From Planctomycetaceae bacterium (GTDB taxonomy: Bacteria > Planctomycetota > Planctomycetia > Pirellulales > Thermoguttaceae), in assembly GCA_031269105.1 (NCBI GenBank), contig JAISZO010000034.1, positions 1 to 55,345 on the forward strand: 55,345 nucleotides of DNA, read 5' to 3'. This document shows, piece by piece, positions 18,073-26,718 of the stretch. The notes under the pieces are model-generated. The model made no database searches, was not told where the DNA came from, and saw only the letters and a list, made by a program, of their open reading frames with translations. Position numbers and translations under genes: made by a program. Each line of letters starts with the position of its first letter. The stretch's first letter is position 1.

Positions 18073-18160
18073 TGGCGTTCTGAAACGTAAGCGACGTTTA
18101 AACTCTCGCCGACGTTTTGGGACGCCATTTGCCGTACTTTTCGTGTTGAAAACCAACACG
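18073..18160. repeat. REP-like palindromic repeat, copy 2, with inverted 31-base block
   Basis: Shares GAAACGTAAGCGACG...CTCGCCGACGTTTT with 6284-6344; its right end (18131-18160) is the inverse of 12840-12871. It begins just after the lipoprotein stop. The remaining intergenic bases to 18392 show no gene. Confidence 0.65.
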
Positions 18161-18392
18161 GATACTTGACTTTTCATTTTTCACCGGTTTTTCCATAAAA
18201 AAAAGGGTTTGTAAAAAAATATCGCCGCGGCTTTTTTAAAAGCTAAAATAGAATTGGCGAGGGATGGTTGAAATACTTCGTCCGGTTTCAGGGCGATTTT
18301 CCTCGATACGCAAGATGCAAATTACGCGCGGCGCGAAAAACGCATGACGCATCAGGAAAACGTCTCAACACGTAGTATTCGGAGTAAATGTC

Positions 18393-18800
18393 ATGCAAAA
18401 AACGGTTCTGGTTGTCAATGAAGATCAGGAACGGCTCATGAAGATTGCCTCGTATTGGCACGACGAGCCGTGGCGAACAATCACCGTTCCAACCGCGCAA
18501 GAAGCAATCGACGTTTTGGACGACGTTCCTGTCGATATGGTGATTGTGCAGGAAAATATGAATTGGATCAGCGGGACGGAATTTTTGAAACTCACTTGCC
18601 ATTCCTATCCCAAAATGATTCGCGTTTTACTCACGGACGATGCAACGGAGAAAAGTGTTTTGTCCGAATCTCGTTGGTCGCCAAAATTTCACGCCTCAAA
18701 CCGGATTCATCATTTTTCGCCGTATCCCTGCGACTCGGAATACATGACGCAGGTGGTTTACGCCATGTTCGGAATGGAACGGGAAGAAATTGCTTATTAA
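18393..18800 (+). CDS. degenerate response-regulator receiver domain protein
   Basis: A single receiver-like domain of 135 residues, with no output domain. The pattern follows receivers found with HD-type proteins (VDMVIVQENM..ISGTEFL, P.MIRVLLTDDAT, HHFSPYP). The phospho-acceptor Asp of the usual V(I)S-D-QRM position is Gln (VIVQENM), the acidic pocket is NEDQ, and the conserved Lys of the TKPW segment is Tyr (SPYPCD). It therefore probably cannot be phosphorylated in the normal way and may act as a constitutive or protein-protein module. ATG 18393 has GGAG at a good distance. The HDOD gene follows 64 bases later, so the two probably work together. Confidence 0.75.
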   Translation: MQKTVLVVNEDQERLMKIASYWHDEPWRTITVPTAQEAIDVLDDVPVDMVIVQENMNWISGTEFLKLTCHSYPKMIRVLLTDDATEKSVLSESRWSPKFHASNRIHHFSPYPCDSEYMTQVVYAMFGMEREEIAY

Positions 18801-18864
18801 CCAAACAGAAACGCTTTCGTTAAATCGCTCATTCGTTTACCCCATCTGAAAAAAGAGGAACACA

Positions 18865-19806
18865 ATGTCAATCGTTACCGAGAACCCGCAAATTCAAGAA
18901 ACTCGCGGAAAAGAAGAACTCCAGAATATGTTTCGGGCGGAACAACTTCCTGCAATGCCGCACAGCGCGTTGATCGTGTTGCAATTAGACAACGATTTAT
19001 CGAAAGTCAACATCAACGATCTTGTTCGTCCGATTGAAGCCGATCTCGGATTGACAACGCAAGTGTTGAAATTTTTGAACTCCGCGTTTTTCGGATTTCA
19101 GAACGCAATTTCAAGTATTAAGCAAGGAATTGCGCTTGCCGGAATCCGCACGGTGAAAAATTTTGTTTTGTGGAAAGCGGTGTTCAGCTTGATTCCCAAA
19201 ACAGCCGATTCGTTTTTTGACGTAAAACTTCTCTGGCAAGATTCGTTACGGCGAGCGTTATTTGCTCGTAAGTTGCTTGTCCTGCTCGGACGCGGCGATG
19301 AAGATTTGACGTTTGCCGGCGCGTTGTTGCAAGATATGGCGATTCCGCTTTTGCTGAAAAAACGTCCGCAACCGACAAGCGGTTTGATTCAGGAATTAAA
19401 ACGCCGTCCGAATTACCGACTTTCCGATTTAGAACAAGAAATGTTCGGCTGGACGCATGCCGACGCGGCGGAAATTATATGCCAAAGCTGGAAAATTCCC
19501 AAAGACCTTTCGTCATTCATGGCAAATCACACGCAAATTGAACCGTTCATGGACGAACCAACTCGCAACCCGGAACAATTATCGGTTTCGTTATCCGCGC
19601 TATTGCCGTCGGTCGTGAATACGCATTGGTTTGAAGAAGAAAAATTGCGTCATTATCTTAACGTTCTTTTCCCAACCAAGCCGAACATTTTAGAAAATCT
19701 TTTTGAACAGGTCGATAAAGAATTTGATCAATACGCCGTCGTTTTACAGATTTCGCGTCCGAAAATTACGCTTATCGACCAGTTCCAGGTAAAAAAGATG
19801 CGTTAG
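18865..19806 (+). CDS. HDOD domain signalling protein
   Basis: 313 residues. The HDOD domain occupies about residues 27-220: LPAMPHSALIVLQLDNDLSK, PIEADLGLTTQVLKFLNSAFFG, ISSIKQGIALAGIRTVKNFVL, and DLTFAGALLQDMAIPLLLK. HDOD proteins are non-catalytic relatives of HD phosphohydrolases found in signal transduction. The C-terminal ~90 residues show no known domain. ATG 18865 has AAAAGAGGAACACA upstream. The pseudo-receiver gene directly upstream is the likely partner; an effect on motility or pilus control is only a guess based on other HDOD proteins. Confidence 0.88.
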   Translation: MSIVTENPQIQETRGKEELQNMFRAEQLPAMPHSALIVLQLDNDLSKVNINDLVRPIEADLGLTTQVLKFLNSAFFGFQNAISSIKQGIALAGIRTVKNFVLWKAVFSLIPKTADSFFDVKLLWQDSLRRALFARKLLVLLGRGDEDLTFAGALLQDMAIPLLLKKRPQPTSGLIQELKRRPNYRLSDLEQEMFGWTHADAAEIICQSWKIPKDLSSFMANHTQIEPFMDEPTRNPEQLSVSLSALLPSVVNTHWFEEEKLRHYLNVLFPTKPNILENLFEQVDKEFDQYAVVLQISRPKITLIDQFQVKKMR

Positions 19807-19870
19807 CGATTCTTTTGTATTTGGGATCGATATGTTGTCGGAACGGTATTTCCGCCGACTGTTTGAGTCG

Positions 19871-20614
19871 CTAAGTATTCGTGAAATACAATTTCTCCGC
19901 AATGAGAATCAGCAGAAAAACAAGAATAACCGCGACGCTTTTAAATAAATCCGTACAACGAATCGAATCTGCTTTTCTTGTTCGAATCTGTCCTGAAAAA
20001 CCGCGGGATTCCATTGCCTGACGAATGATTTCGGATTGATCAATCGCTTTGATTGTCATGCCGCCAATAATTTGTCCGTAAACTTTCAAAGATTTGAGAC
20101 GCAAACTTGGCGAAAATAAACGGGATTTTAAAGAGGCGAGCGTCGCTTTCGTTTGGCGAAGTAACAAATGCAGATAACGTTGCGTCAGAAAAAACGTCGC
20201 CGTAAAAACGGACGGAAATTTCATCGCTTGAAACCCGGCAAGATATTCCTGAATATCTCTTCTTTTTAATAAAGAAACGACAAAAACGCAAGTTGTTATG
20301 CGGGCGGCCGTTAATATTGCAAATTTTGCGGCTTCCCAAGTTATCGGAATACCGTCTGACAACAAAAGCGTCGCAAAGGAAAAAAGAAGAAACGGCGCGA
20401 CGCATTTCAAACGCCGATAAAGCTCGCGGAATGCCGAGCCGATCGTTTGTAAAACGAAAAAGACAAAAAGAGACGTCGCGGCAAGAGTCGTTATATGTTG
20501 CATATTAGCGACGCAAAGCGTTCCAATCAGCGCCGTCAAAAAGCAAGAACGAATTTCCCACCGGCGCGACGGCGGGCGAACCGAAATATCAAGAGTTTCA
20601 CTTCGGGTTTCCAT
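19871..20614 (-). CDS. EcfT/CbiQ-type transmembrane protein of an ECF transporter
   Basis: The energy-coupling T component that links ABC ATPases to a vitamin- or metal-binding S component. 247 residues, with five or six hydrophobic segments, two coupling regions, and the family motif AMESRGFSG (compare AxxxRGF) near residue 205. No ATPase or S component lies next to it, so it is an orphan here; the neighbours on both sides are on the plus strand. The start is ATG (20612-20614) with only a weak A-rich upstream region. Substrate (cobalt, biotin or other) cannot be inferred. Confidence 0.8.
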   Translation of the reverse strand: METRSETLDISVRPPSRRWEIRSCFLTALIGTLCVANMQHITTLAATSLFVFFVLQTIGSAFRELYRRLKCVAPFLLFSFATLLLSDGIPITWEAAKFAILTAARITTCVFVVSLLKRRDIQEYLAGFQAMKFPSVFTATFFLTQRYLHLLLRQTKATLASLKSRLFSPSLRLKSLKVYGQIIGGMTIKAIDQSEIIRQAMESRGFSGQIRTRKADSIRCTDLFKSVAVILVFLLILIAEKLYFTNT

Positions 20615-20867
20615 AATTTTTTCTTAATAACGACGTCGCGAGTAAGAGAATTTTCTTTTTTGTAATAAAACTCTCTGTATTTTATCAAAAAAAATGAAAC
20701 AGGCGCCTCTCCGCGCGAAAAAGAAGGAAATTTTTTCAAAATACAAAATAATTCTCTGTAAAAAAATTGCTCTTTACTTACGCCGTTTTTTTTCTTAAAA
20801 TTCGTACCTCTGTTAAAAAATGTAATAAATAACGAATAATAGATTCGCTAAAAAATGGAGTAAGTCG

Positions 20868-21194
20868 GTGTCTTTCAATAAGTTAGATGAAGAGATACTA
20901 TTGTGTTGTCTCGAAAATCAGCCGCACGGTTGGGAATATTTTGTGGATCGTTTTATGGGATTGGTTATGCACGTGATTGATTATTCTGCGACAATTCGCG
21001 GACTGGAAATCGAATCTCGCGAGCGCGACCGTCTTTGCGAAAATGTGTTCGCCACGTTTTATCACGATTCTTTTCGGCTTTTACGTGAATTTGACGGTCG
21101 CGGAACTTTAACCACGTACCTTACGATTCTTGTACGGCGGATTGTTGTGCGAATTTTATTGAACCGCGAATCCTCCTCCTTAACGACAAAATAA
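20868..21194 (+). CDS. short sigma-70 region-2-like protein
   Basis: 108 residues from GTG 20868, with GGAG about nine bases upstream. The sequence resembles region 2 of ECF-type sigma factors (WEYFVDRFMGLVMHVIDYSA, then VFATFYHDSFRLLREFDGRGTLTTYLTILVRRIV). There is no region 4, and the ORF ends just after region 2. It could be a truncated sigma factor, a protein that depends on another subunit for -35 recognition, or an anti-sigma decoy. Directly downstream (66 bases) is the SH3 protein gene, in the same direction. Confidence 0.6.
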   Translation: MSFNKLDEEILLCCLENQPHGWEYFVDRFMGLVMHVIDYSATIRGLEIESRERDRLCENVFATFYHDSFRLLREFDGRGTLTTYLTILVRRIVVRILLNRESSSLTTK

Positions 21195-21260
21195 GTCGCT
21201 TAACGATACAATTGAAATCAACAATGAAATAAAATACAAATTGATGAAACTTTTAGTATT

Positions 21261-23648
21261 ATGAATCCCACAAATAACAGAGACGTTATCAGAAATCAAA
21301 ATATTCCGATTGGAATATTGCGGCGGATTGCGACGATTTTTTTTATCATGCCGCAAATCCGATGGATTTTATTGTTAACGTTGGGGTTTGCAATATTGAC
21401 GTCGTTTTCAGCGTCGGCGCAAGATGAACCGTTGACAGCCGTTGTTATTAACGAAACTTTTTTGTGGTCGGGACCTGGAAATCATTATTATCCGACAACG
21501 CTTTTGCATGTTGGAGATCGGCTTGACGTTTATTTTACCGTAAAAGAGACTTGGTGCGCCGTGCGTCCTCCGAAAGGATGTTTTACATGGGTGGATGCGC
21601 GAAATGTGGAACTCGGCGAAAAGCAAATTGGAACCGTGTTGGTGAATGGCGTTCAAGCGCGGGTTGGAAGCGATTTAAGTAATCAATGCGGAGCCGTTCA
21701 GGTTACGTTAGAACGCGGCGAAAAAGTTTTTGTGTTAGAACGTATTGAAACGCCGGGAGACGCCAAAACGCCGGTTTGGTATAAAATTGCGCCGCCTGCC
21801 GGCGAATTTCGTTTTATTTCGCGCAGCGATCTTCAATGGGACGTCGTTCCGAAGAACGCGTCGAGCGCGGCTCAAAATAATAATCCGCAAAATTCGGAAG
21901 TAAATACGTCGCATCAACCGCAAACGCTTCGGGAACGTCAACCCATTCAATTGGCGAGCGATCTGCAACCGCGCGTTTCGCAAGAAAATACGCCGGAGGA
22001 ATTTAACGCCGATGATTTTCATACGGCATTAGAGCAATTGAAACTGGATTTTGCGGAAAAAATTATGGAGCAGGAAGTTGCGGCGGACTCGCTGCAATCG
22101 TTGTCTCATATCGCGCGGATGCTTTATCAATCCGCCCCAACGCAAACGGATAAAAATGAAGTTTATCGGTTGCTTGCCGGTTTGGAACGAGCGACCCGTA
22201 TCAGACGCAATGAAACGCAAAATCAAAATGAAACGGAAATCAAAATCGACGCAAATCATTTTGCGAAAAAACAAACGGAAATCAATAAAGACGATCCATT
22301 GATTTCTGCCGTTTCTCCTTCCCGCTTGCCGACGCCGCAACGCGACGTTGTTGCTATCGAATCCCAAACAAACAAGAAAAACAACGATAAGAAAACAATC
22401 GTCGCAAAAAACGTCAATAGCGACGGGGCTTCTGATATTTACGAACAAACGATACGTCAGCCAATTCAGAAACCGGTCGTTGAAAATGATTTTACCGAAC
22501 GCGCTGTTTTTCCAAACGCAGCGGAAACAACGCAAGTTTTGCTTTACGATACAAATACCGGCGCGTATCAGGAAATACCGCCGCAAGAATGGGGACGGTA
22601 TTTGACGGCGGAACAGACGCCGACGTATCAACAACAATATCCCTATCAATCTTATCCGCACGAGCCGCCAAAACAAAGTTGGATACAGCGTTTTATCAGC
22701 GGTAAATTGTTTCAAAGCGGCAATCCGAATACGCCAAATAAAAACGCGGCGTATGGCGGCGTCATGAACGATCATAATTTTATTCCCGATAGGTATTCGA
22801 CGGAAAATCGCGGCGTTTATGAAAACGATAATCGCAACGTTATCGACGCCGCAAACGCTTTCGCAAAGAAATCGCCGCGCAAAGGATTTTATAATTCGCA
22901 ACCGATGATTATCGCTTCTTCGCAACAGAATCATTTTGCGGCAAATTCTTACAAGCGTTCGCGTCCGATACAAAATTCTTATTCCTATAATAACGCCGAC
23001 ATGTTGACCGGAGTTTCGTTAATAGGAAAAACCGAACAAAGTATTCGTTCTAATATTCCGCAAGAAATTGTTCTCCCCGAAGGCGTGGAAGTTCCGGGGG
23101 AAGTGGTCATTTACGACGAATCGCAGGGAATCAATTTGACGCCGCAAATGATTTCTGGTTTGCAAACAACGGATCAAGCGACGGCGCTGATGCAAATTAT
23201 TCAATCGCACGGCGCGACGGCTCAAGAGACGACCTCTGTTGCGCCGGAAACGTCAACCGTTTTGCAATCTCAACAGCCGATTCTTTTGCAACAAACGGCG
23301 TCGCGTCAGCCGACGGAACAAACCGCGTCTCCTTGGAAAAATTCTCTTGCGAGCGGACGCCGCGAAAACGGCGGCAACGTAGTTTCTGCCGGCGCTTTTG
23401 ACGCTATCGGGCGGCTTGGACGAATCAAAGTCAATCAGAATAAACCCAACGACGTTCCCAAATACGCGTTAGTAAACGACGCGGGGAAAATAATTTTTCT
23501 TGTTTCGCAAACGGTCGGTATTGATTTGAATCATTACGTCAACCAAACCGTTGGGCTTATCGGCGTAAAAAGCAGTTATGTTCAAGACGGCAAAACCTAT
23601 CCGTATATCTCAGCGAAAGCCGTTTATCCGATTCAAGGAAGAAAGTAA
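21261..23648 (+). CDS. exported protein with bacterial SH3-like domains
   Basis: 795 residues. An N-terminal hydrophobic segment (IRWILLLTLGFAILTSFSASAQ, residues about 34-55) looks like a signal peptide with a long basic n-region; an internal start at ATG 21348 (MPQIRWILLL) would give a standard one. Two SH3b-like repeats follow (LTAVVINETFLWSGPGNHYY...TWCAVRPPKGCFTWVDARNV and TVLVNGVQARVGS..., each ending in a W.KI/AV region). The middle is low-complexity and rich in Gln, Asn and Pro, and the C-terminus (residues about 710-795) is a folded-looking region (PKYALVNDAGKIIFLVSQTVG, NQTVGLIGVKSSY). The role is probably in the periplasm or cell wall; the exact function is unknown. Confidence 0.75.
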   Translation: MNPTNNRDVIRNQNIPIGILRRIATIFFIMPQIRWILLLTLGFAILTSFSASAQDEPLTAVVINETFLWSGPGNHYYPTTLLHVGDRLDVYFTVKETWCAVRPPKGCFTWVDARNVELGEKQIGTVLVNGVQARVGSDLSNQCGAVQVTLERGEKVFVLERIETPGDAKTPVWYKIAPPAGEFRFISRSDLQWDVVPKNASSAAQNNNPQNSEVNTSHQPQTLRERQPIQLASDLQPRVSQENTPEEFNADDFHTALEQLKLDFAEKIMEQEVAADSLQSLSHIARMLYQSAPTQTDKNEVYRLLAGLERATRIRRNETQNQNETEIKIDANHFAKKQTEINKDDPLISAVSPSRLPTPQRDVVAIESQTNKKNNDKKTIVAKNVNSDGASDIYEQTIRQPIQKPVVENDFTERAVFPNAAETTQVLLYDTNTGAYQEIPPQEWGRYLTAEQTPTYQQQYPYQSYPHEPPKQSWIQRFISGKLFQSGNPNTPNKNAAYGGVMNDHNFIPDRYSTENRGVYENDNRNVIDAANAFAKKSPRKGFYNSQPMIIASSQQNHFAANSYKRSRPIQNSYSYNNADMLTGVSLIGKTEQSIRSNIPQEIVLPEGVEVPGEVVIYDESQGINLTPQMISGLQTTDQATALMQIIQSHGATAQETTSVAPETSTVLQSQQPILLQQTASRQPTEQTASPWKNSLASGRRENGGNVVSAGAFDAIGRLGRIKVNQNKPNDVPKYALVNDAGKIIFLVSQTVGIDLNHYVNQTVGLIGVKSSYVQDGKTYPYISAKAVYPIQGRK

Positions 23649-23699
23649 ATTGTTTTCCAAAAAGTTTCCGCAGGAATGTTTTTTCCATGTCAATATTTC

Positions 23700-23826
23700 A
23701 ACACGTTTACCGCGAAGAATCGCGAAGATTTCACGAAGGATTTTAAAGTTGGGCAAACGATTGTTTCAATCCCAGAGTAACGCATTCTGCTTACGGAATT
23801 TTTCGCTCGTGCCTCCGTGTGAAACA
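23700..23826. repeat. CGCGAAG / CACGAAGGATTTTAAAGTTG dispersed repeat, copy 2
   Basis: Matches 8360-8444 over the CACGAAGGATTTTAAAGTTG core and ends in GTGCCTCCGTGTGAAAC, the right arm of the palindromic repeat family at 25 kb. Confidence 0.6.
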
Positions 23827-23939
23827 TAAAATATCGATTCATCATACTGTCTTTGCGAGTCAAGATTGACGGATTTTATAAGACGTCTTATCTTGTCAAT
23901 CCTGTTCATCTTATCAAAACATAGAAAGTCAATGTTGTA

Positions 23940-24001
23940 TTTTATCAATTTTTGATTTTATGATAAATTTTACTTGATTTTTTTTCGGGTTGGCATAAAA
24001 T
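23940..24001 (+). promoter_or_regulatory. upstream copy of a duplicated promoter region
   Basis: TTGATT (23974-23979), 16 bases, TAAAAT (23996-24001). The 60-base stretch from TTTTATCAATTTTTGATTTT is nearly repeated 163 bases downstream. Confidence 0.6.
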
Positions 24002-24101
24002 AAGAAAAAATGTAAGGAATTTTTAGAAAAATTGTCTTGTCCCCCCTATTGCATGAATTTGGGAGCGTTGTACAATCAAAATTCATGAAATTAAAGTTGA
24101 G

Positions 24102-24165
24102 TTTTATCAATTTTTTAATTTTATGGTAAATTTCACTTGATTTTTTTTCCGAGTGGGCGTAAAAT
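24102..24165 (+). promoter_or_regulatory. downstream copy of the duplicated promoter, nearest to the (AAAC)12 gene
   Basis: TTGATT (24137-24142), 17 bases, TAAAAT (24160-24165), 54 bases before ATG 24219. The same hexamers at 17 bases precede rpmE (39466-39494). Confidence 0.65.
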
Positions 24166-24218
24166 ATTAAGGAACGATTGGAAATCCTTCTAAATTTTTC
24201 CTAGAAATTTTCAGAAAA

Positions 24219-24679
24219 ATGACGCGAAATATCAGGCAAATCACGGCTCTGCTCTTACTGGCAACATTCGCTCCGGCGATGTTGATTGGTTCGGGATTGC
24301 ACGCGTTGCCCGGGCTTGGTCATCATCATTTTCACGGCGTTTGCCAATCTGAAACAAACAAACAAACAAACAAACAAACAAACAAACAAACAAACAAACC
24401 CAACCGTTTGCAACGGATCATACCGACGTTTGTCAACGTTCCTGCGGGGAAAAACACGAAGCGGAGACGAAACATTTCTCCGCCGTTATTCCCGCCGAAA
24501 AAGACGATAACTGTTCTATCTGCGAGTTTGTATCGCTTTGTCAGAGCGATACTCTTCCAGACGCGCCGGTATTAAAATCCAACGTAGCGGATGATTTCAT
24601 ATCTTTACCCGCCGTTTTCAATATTCTTCAGCGTATTTTCTCTACGCAAAGCCGCGCTCCGCCGATCTCTCTTGCTTAA
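24219..24679 (+). CDS. phase-variable exported His/Cys-rich protein, out of frame as sequenced
   Basis: ATG 24219 opens MTRNIRQITALLLLATFAPA, a signal peptide, followed by GLGHHHFHGVCQ. At 24352-24399 twelve AAAC units occur in a row. With twelve units the frame runs into non-protein-like sequence and stops at 24575. In the frame reached by adding one unit (13) or removing two (10), translation continues without a stop to TAA 24677-24679, about 154 residues in total, and reads DHTDVCQRSCGEKHEAETKH, DDNCSICEFVSLC and a hydrophobic-rich tail. The CxxxC, CxxC and HHHFH elements suggest a metal-binding or disulfide-bonded envelope protein; no family was recognised with certainty (DUF2946-like proteins look similar). 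No Shine-Dalgarno is seen. Confidence 0.75.
24352..24399 (+). repeat. (AAAC)12 microsatellite inside the coding region
   Basis: Twelve perfect tandem AAAC units. Any change by one unit shifts the downstream frame, giving ON at 10 or 13 units and OFF at 11 or 12. Confidence 0.95.
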
Positions 24680-24750
24680 TCTATCGTTTTTTGCCACGCC
24701 GCCGACGTTTTACGTCTTCGGTCAATGTAGATATTCAAGCAGAGATTCAA

Positions 24751-24969
24751 ATGGATAGAACCGGCTCTCAACCGATTGTATCGCAAGAGGAAGCATGTTC
24801 GCAGCGTCTGCTCAAAACCTTTCGCGAGCTTTTGTTACACGATGGTTACGGCGACGTCGCAGTTGAAGTCAAGCTCCTCAAACGCGGTCAAAAAGAGGTT
24901 ATCATCAAGTCCGGCAAGCAGTATCGGTATGTCGTTGACGTGCCGGAAAATACGCTGCATAAAGACTAA
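24751..24969 (+). CDS. small conserved-looking protein of unknown function
   Basis: 72 residues from ATG 24751; the track uses TTG 24691, which has no ribosome signal. The sequence is charged and soluble, with LLKTFRELLLHDGYGDVAVE and KRGQKEVIIKSGKQYRYVVD, and looks like a real folded small domain. No known domain was recognised. It follows the phase-variable gene by 71 bases, in the same direction, and is followed by the repeat array. Confidence 0.6.
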   Translation: MDRTGSQPIVSQEEACSQRLLKTFRELLLHDGYGDVAVEVKLLKRGQKEVIIKSGKQYRYVVDVPENTLHKD

Positions 24970-24979
24970 TGAATAGATA

Positions 24980-25256
24980 TTTTTCACGCCAAGACGCAGA
25001 AGAATTTCCTCAAACAAAACCTTTGTGACTTGGCGCCTCCGTGTGAGAAATGTTTTATAGATATTTTTTTCACACAAAGGCGCTAAGGCACAGAGACTTT
25101 ATTTCAAAATCCTACCTTTGTGACTTTGTGCCTCCGTGTGAGAAAAAAAATTAAAGTATGACAAGTTAGATATTTTATGTTTCACACAAAGGCGCTGAGG
25201 CGCCAAGATTTTGATTTAGGAATCTTACCTTTGTGACTTTGCGCCTCCATGTGAAA
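24980..25256. repeat. array of palindromic interspersed repeats
   Basis: Three tandem units. Each has a left arm like TTTCACACAAAGGCGCTGAG, a middle GATTTAGGAATCTTAC, and a right arm like TTTGTGACTTTGCGCCTCCG followed by TGTGAAA. Linkers share AATTAAAGTATGACAAGTTA. The arms are inverse complements, so each can form a hairpin. The 220 bases after it hold no gene that I can support. Confidence 0.85.
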
Positions 25257-25482
25257 TAAAATTTGGCGTCGACTCAAGAAAGGAGGTTTATCGCCGTATT
25301 ACTGTTGCGCCGTCTGTCTGCGAATGTGGGATTCGAGACTTATGTTTTTATTTTGTTTCATTTCCCGTATCCGCCGCCAAAGGAGTTTTGGGGGGATACG
25401 CCAAACTCCGAACAGGGCAATAACAACAAACAACATTAAACTGCTCCTGTTCATTAAAAATTAGAATTAGGAAACAAATGCT

Positions 25483-26472
25483 ATGAGAAAAGCATTTACA
25501 CTTATCGAGCTGCTGATTGTTATCGGCATTCTCGCCGCCCTCGCGGCAGCCGCCCTTCCGATGTTGTCGGTCAACCGTGAGGAAGCCTTGAGCGGCATTA
25601 ACCAGTACAACAAAGGGGCGATCCTCAAAACGCTCAAAGAGTATCAAACGCTCACTGGGAAACTCCCCGAAGGACTGCACACAGGGTTGCAGGACGACGG
25701 TACGACAACGACGTTGATGCCCGGTATCACCGGACAAGTTCTGAAAAATTTCACTGCCAGCGGTGCCAACGGATCAAGGACTTTGAGTACTATTGAAGCA
25801 ACAGCGCTTAGAAGCTTAGGACTTGGACACGTTGCTACAGGGGAAGGCGATAAGGAGGGAGAGGATTATCACGAGGTACTCGGCTATGCACATCCTAACG
25901 AGAACCTCCCATTTCTGGTTGTCAATGAACAGTGGCAAACAGGAAGCGGCGCTCCCTTAACTTTCAACGGTCACAATGTGGAATCTTTGGAAAAGGAAGG
26001 ATACACAAAGGTTATTGCGCTGTATGTGACGCCGACCGTCAACTGGGAAGTGAGCGATGCGACTGGCAATAATGCGGCGTGGACGAAATCCGTGAAGGAA
26101 TTTGGTCTGGACTTTGCCGGAAAAAATCCGCTTGTCGCGGATGACACGTTTGCCTACTACATTGTCTACATTGGAGTTGGCGAGACAGTATATGCGGCGA
26201 CTACAACTCTTACCAATGTTCACCTCCACTCGATGGCAACATTAGCGGATGCCAAAGATGAGGCGGAGGAACATATTACAGACGTTACTGCGTACGAGGA
26301 TGCTGAATTCGCATGGGTTGACGCACCTGATGGTTCAGGTTCTGAGGGAACAGTTACTGACCCTAACAATAATGATGCGTTTCTCGGCACGGTAACTATC
26401 ATGCTTCAACCGGCTGGCACTGCGAAGTTGCTTGGTATTACGGACTCGAATTGCGAGCCGCTTAATCCGTAA
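25483..26472 (+). CDS. type II secretion / type IV pseudopilin 1
   Basis: 329 residues, with a minimal leader MRKA and FTLIELLIVIGILAALAAAALP, the class III prepilin signature with Glu5 after the cleavage site. After the N-terminal helix comes a repeated GspG-like region (NREEALSGINQYNKGAILKTLKEYQTLTG) and a long, loosely conserved C-terminal domain that is acidic and rich in Gly and Thr. It would be cleaved by the prepilin peptidase (not in this window) and assembled by the machinery encoded downstream. ATG 25483 has GAATTAGGAAACAAATGCT in front. It is the first of three pseudopilin genes separated by repeats. Confidence 0.88.
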   Translation: MRKAFTLIELLIVIGILAALAAAALPMLSVNREEALSGINQYNKGAILKTLKEYQTLTGKLPEGLHTGLQDDGTTTTLMPGITGQVLKNFTASGANGSRTLSTIEATALRSLGLGHVATGEGDKEGEDYHEVLGYAHPNENLPFLVVNEQWQTGSGAPLTFNGHNVESLEKEGYTKVIALYVTPTVNWEVSDATGNNAAWTKSVKEFGLDFAGKNPLVADDTFAYYIVYIGVGETVYAATTTLTNVHLHSMATLADAKDEAEEHITDVTAYEDAEFAWVDAPDGSGSEGTVTDPNNNDAFLGTVTIMLQPAGTAKLLGITDSNCEPLNP

Positions 26473-26524
26473 GGGAAAGAACCTCGCCCCGCAGAACCCC
26501 GCGGGACGAGAGGAAATTCCCGAA

Positions 26525-26610
26525 TCCTTTGTGACTTAGCTCCTTAGTGTGAGAAGTATTTTATAGATATTTTCTCACACAAAGGCGCTGAGCCACAAAG
26601 ATTTTGATTT
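26525..26610. repeat. palindromic repeat between pseudopilins 1 and 2
   Basis: CTTTGTGACTTAGCTCCTTA GTGTGAGAA followed by TCTCACACAAAGGCGCTGAG CCACAAAG: a right arm and then a left arm of the same family. Confidence 0.8.
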
Positions 26611-26650
26611 AGAAAAATAAAGTTGGGGAACGGCGACAGTCAATATTCTC

Positions 26651-26679
26651 TTGAATTTGTTCTTGATTTTGAGTAGAAT
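26651..26679 (+). promoter_or_regulatory. candidate promoter of pseudopilin 2
   Basis: TTGAAT, 17 bases, TAGAAT, 40 bases before ATG 26719. Confidence 0.5.
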
Positions 26680-26718
26680 AAAAGTCGTTTTATCGGCAGA
26701 ATTTAGGAAAAAACCGCA

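Noticed and set aside
24219-24575. Taking the (TNKQ)n ORF as a complete 118-aa protein
   Set aside because: Sequence after the repeat is Arg/Lys/Pro-rich shadow-like, while another frame gives a coherent Cys-rich protein to 24679.
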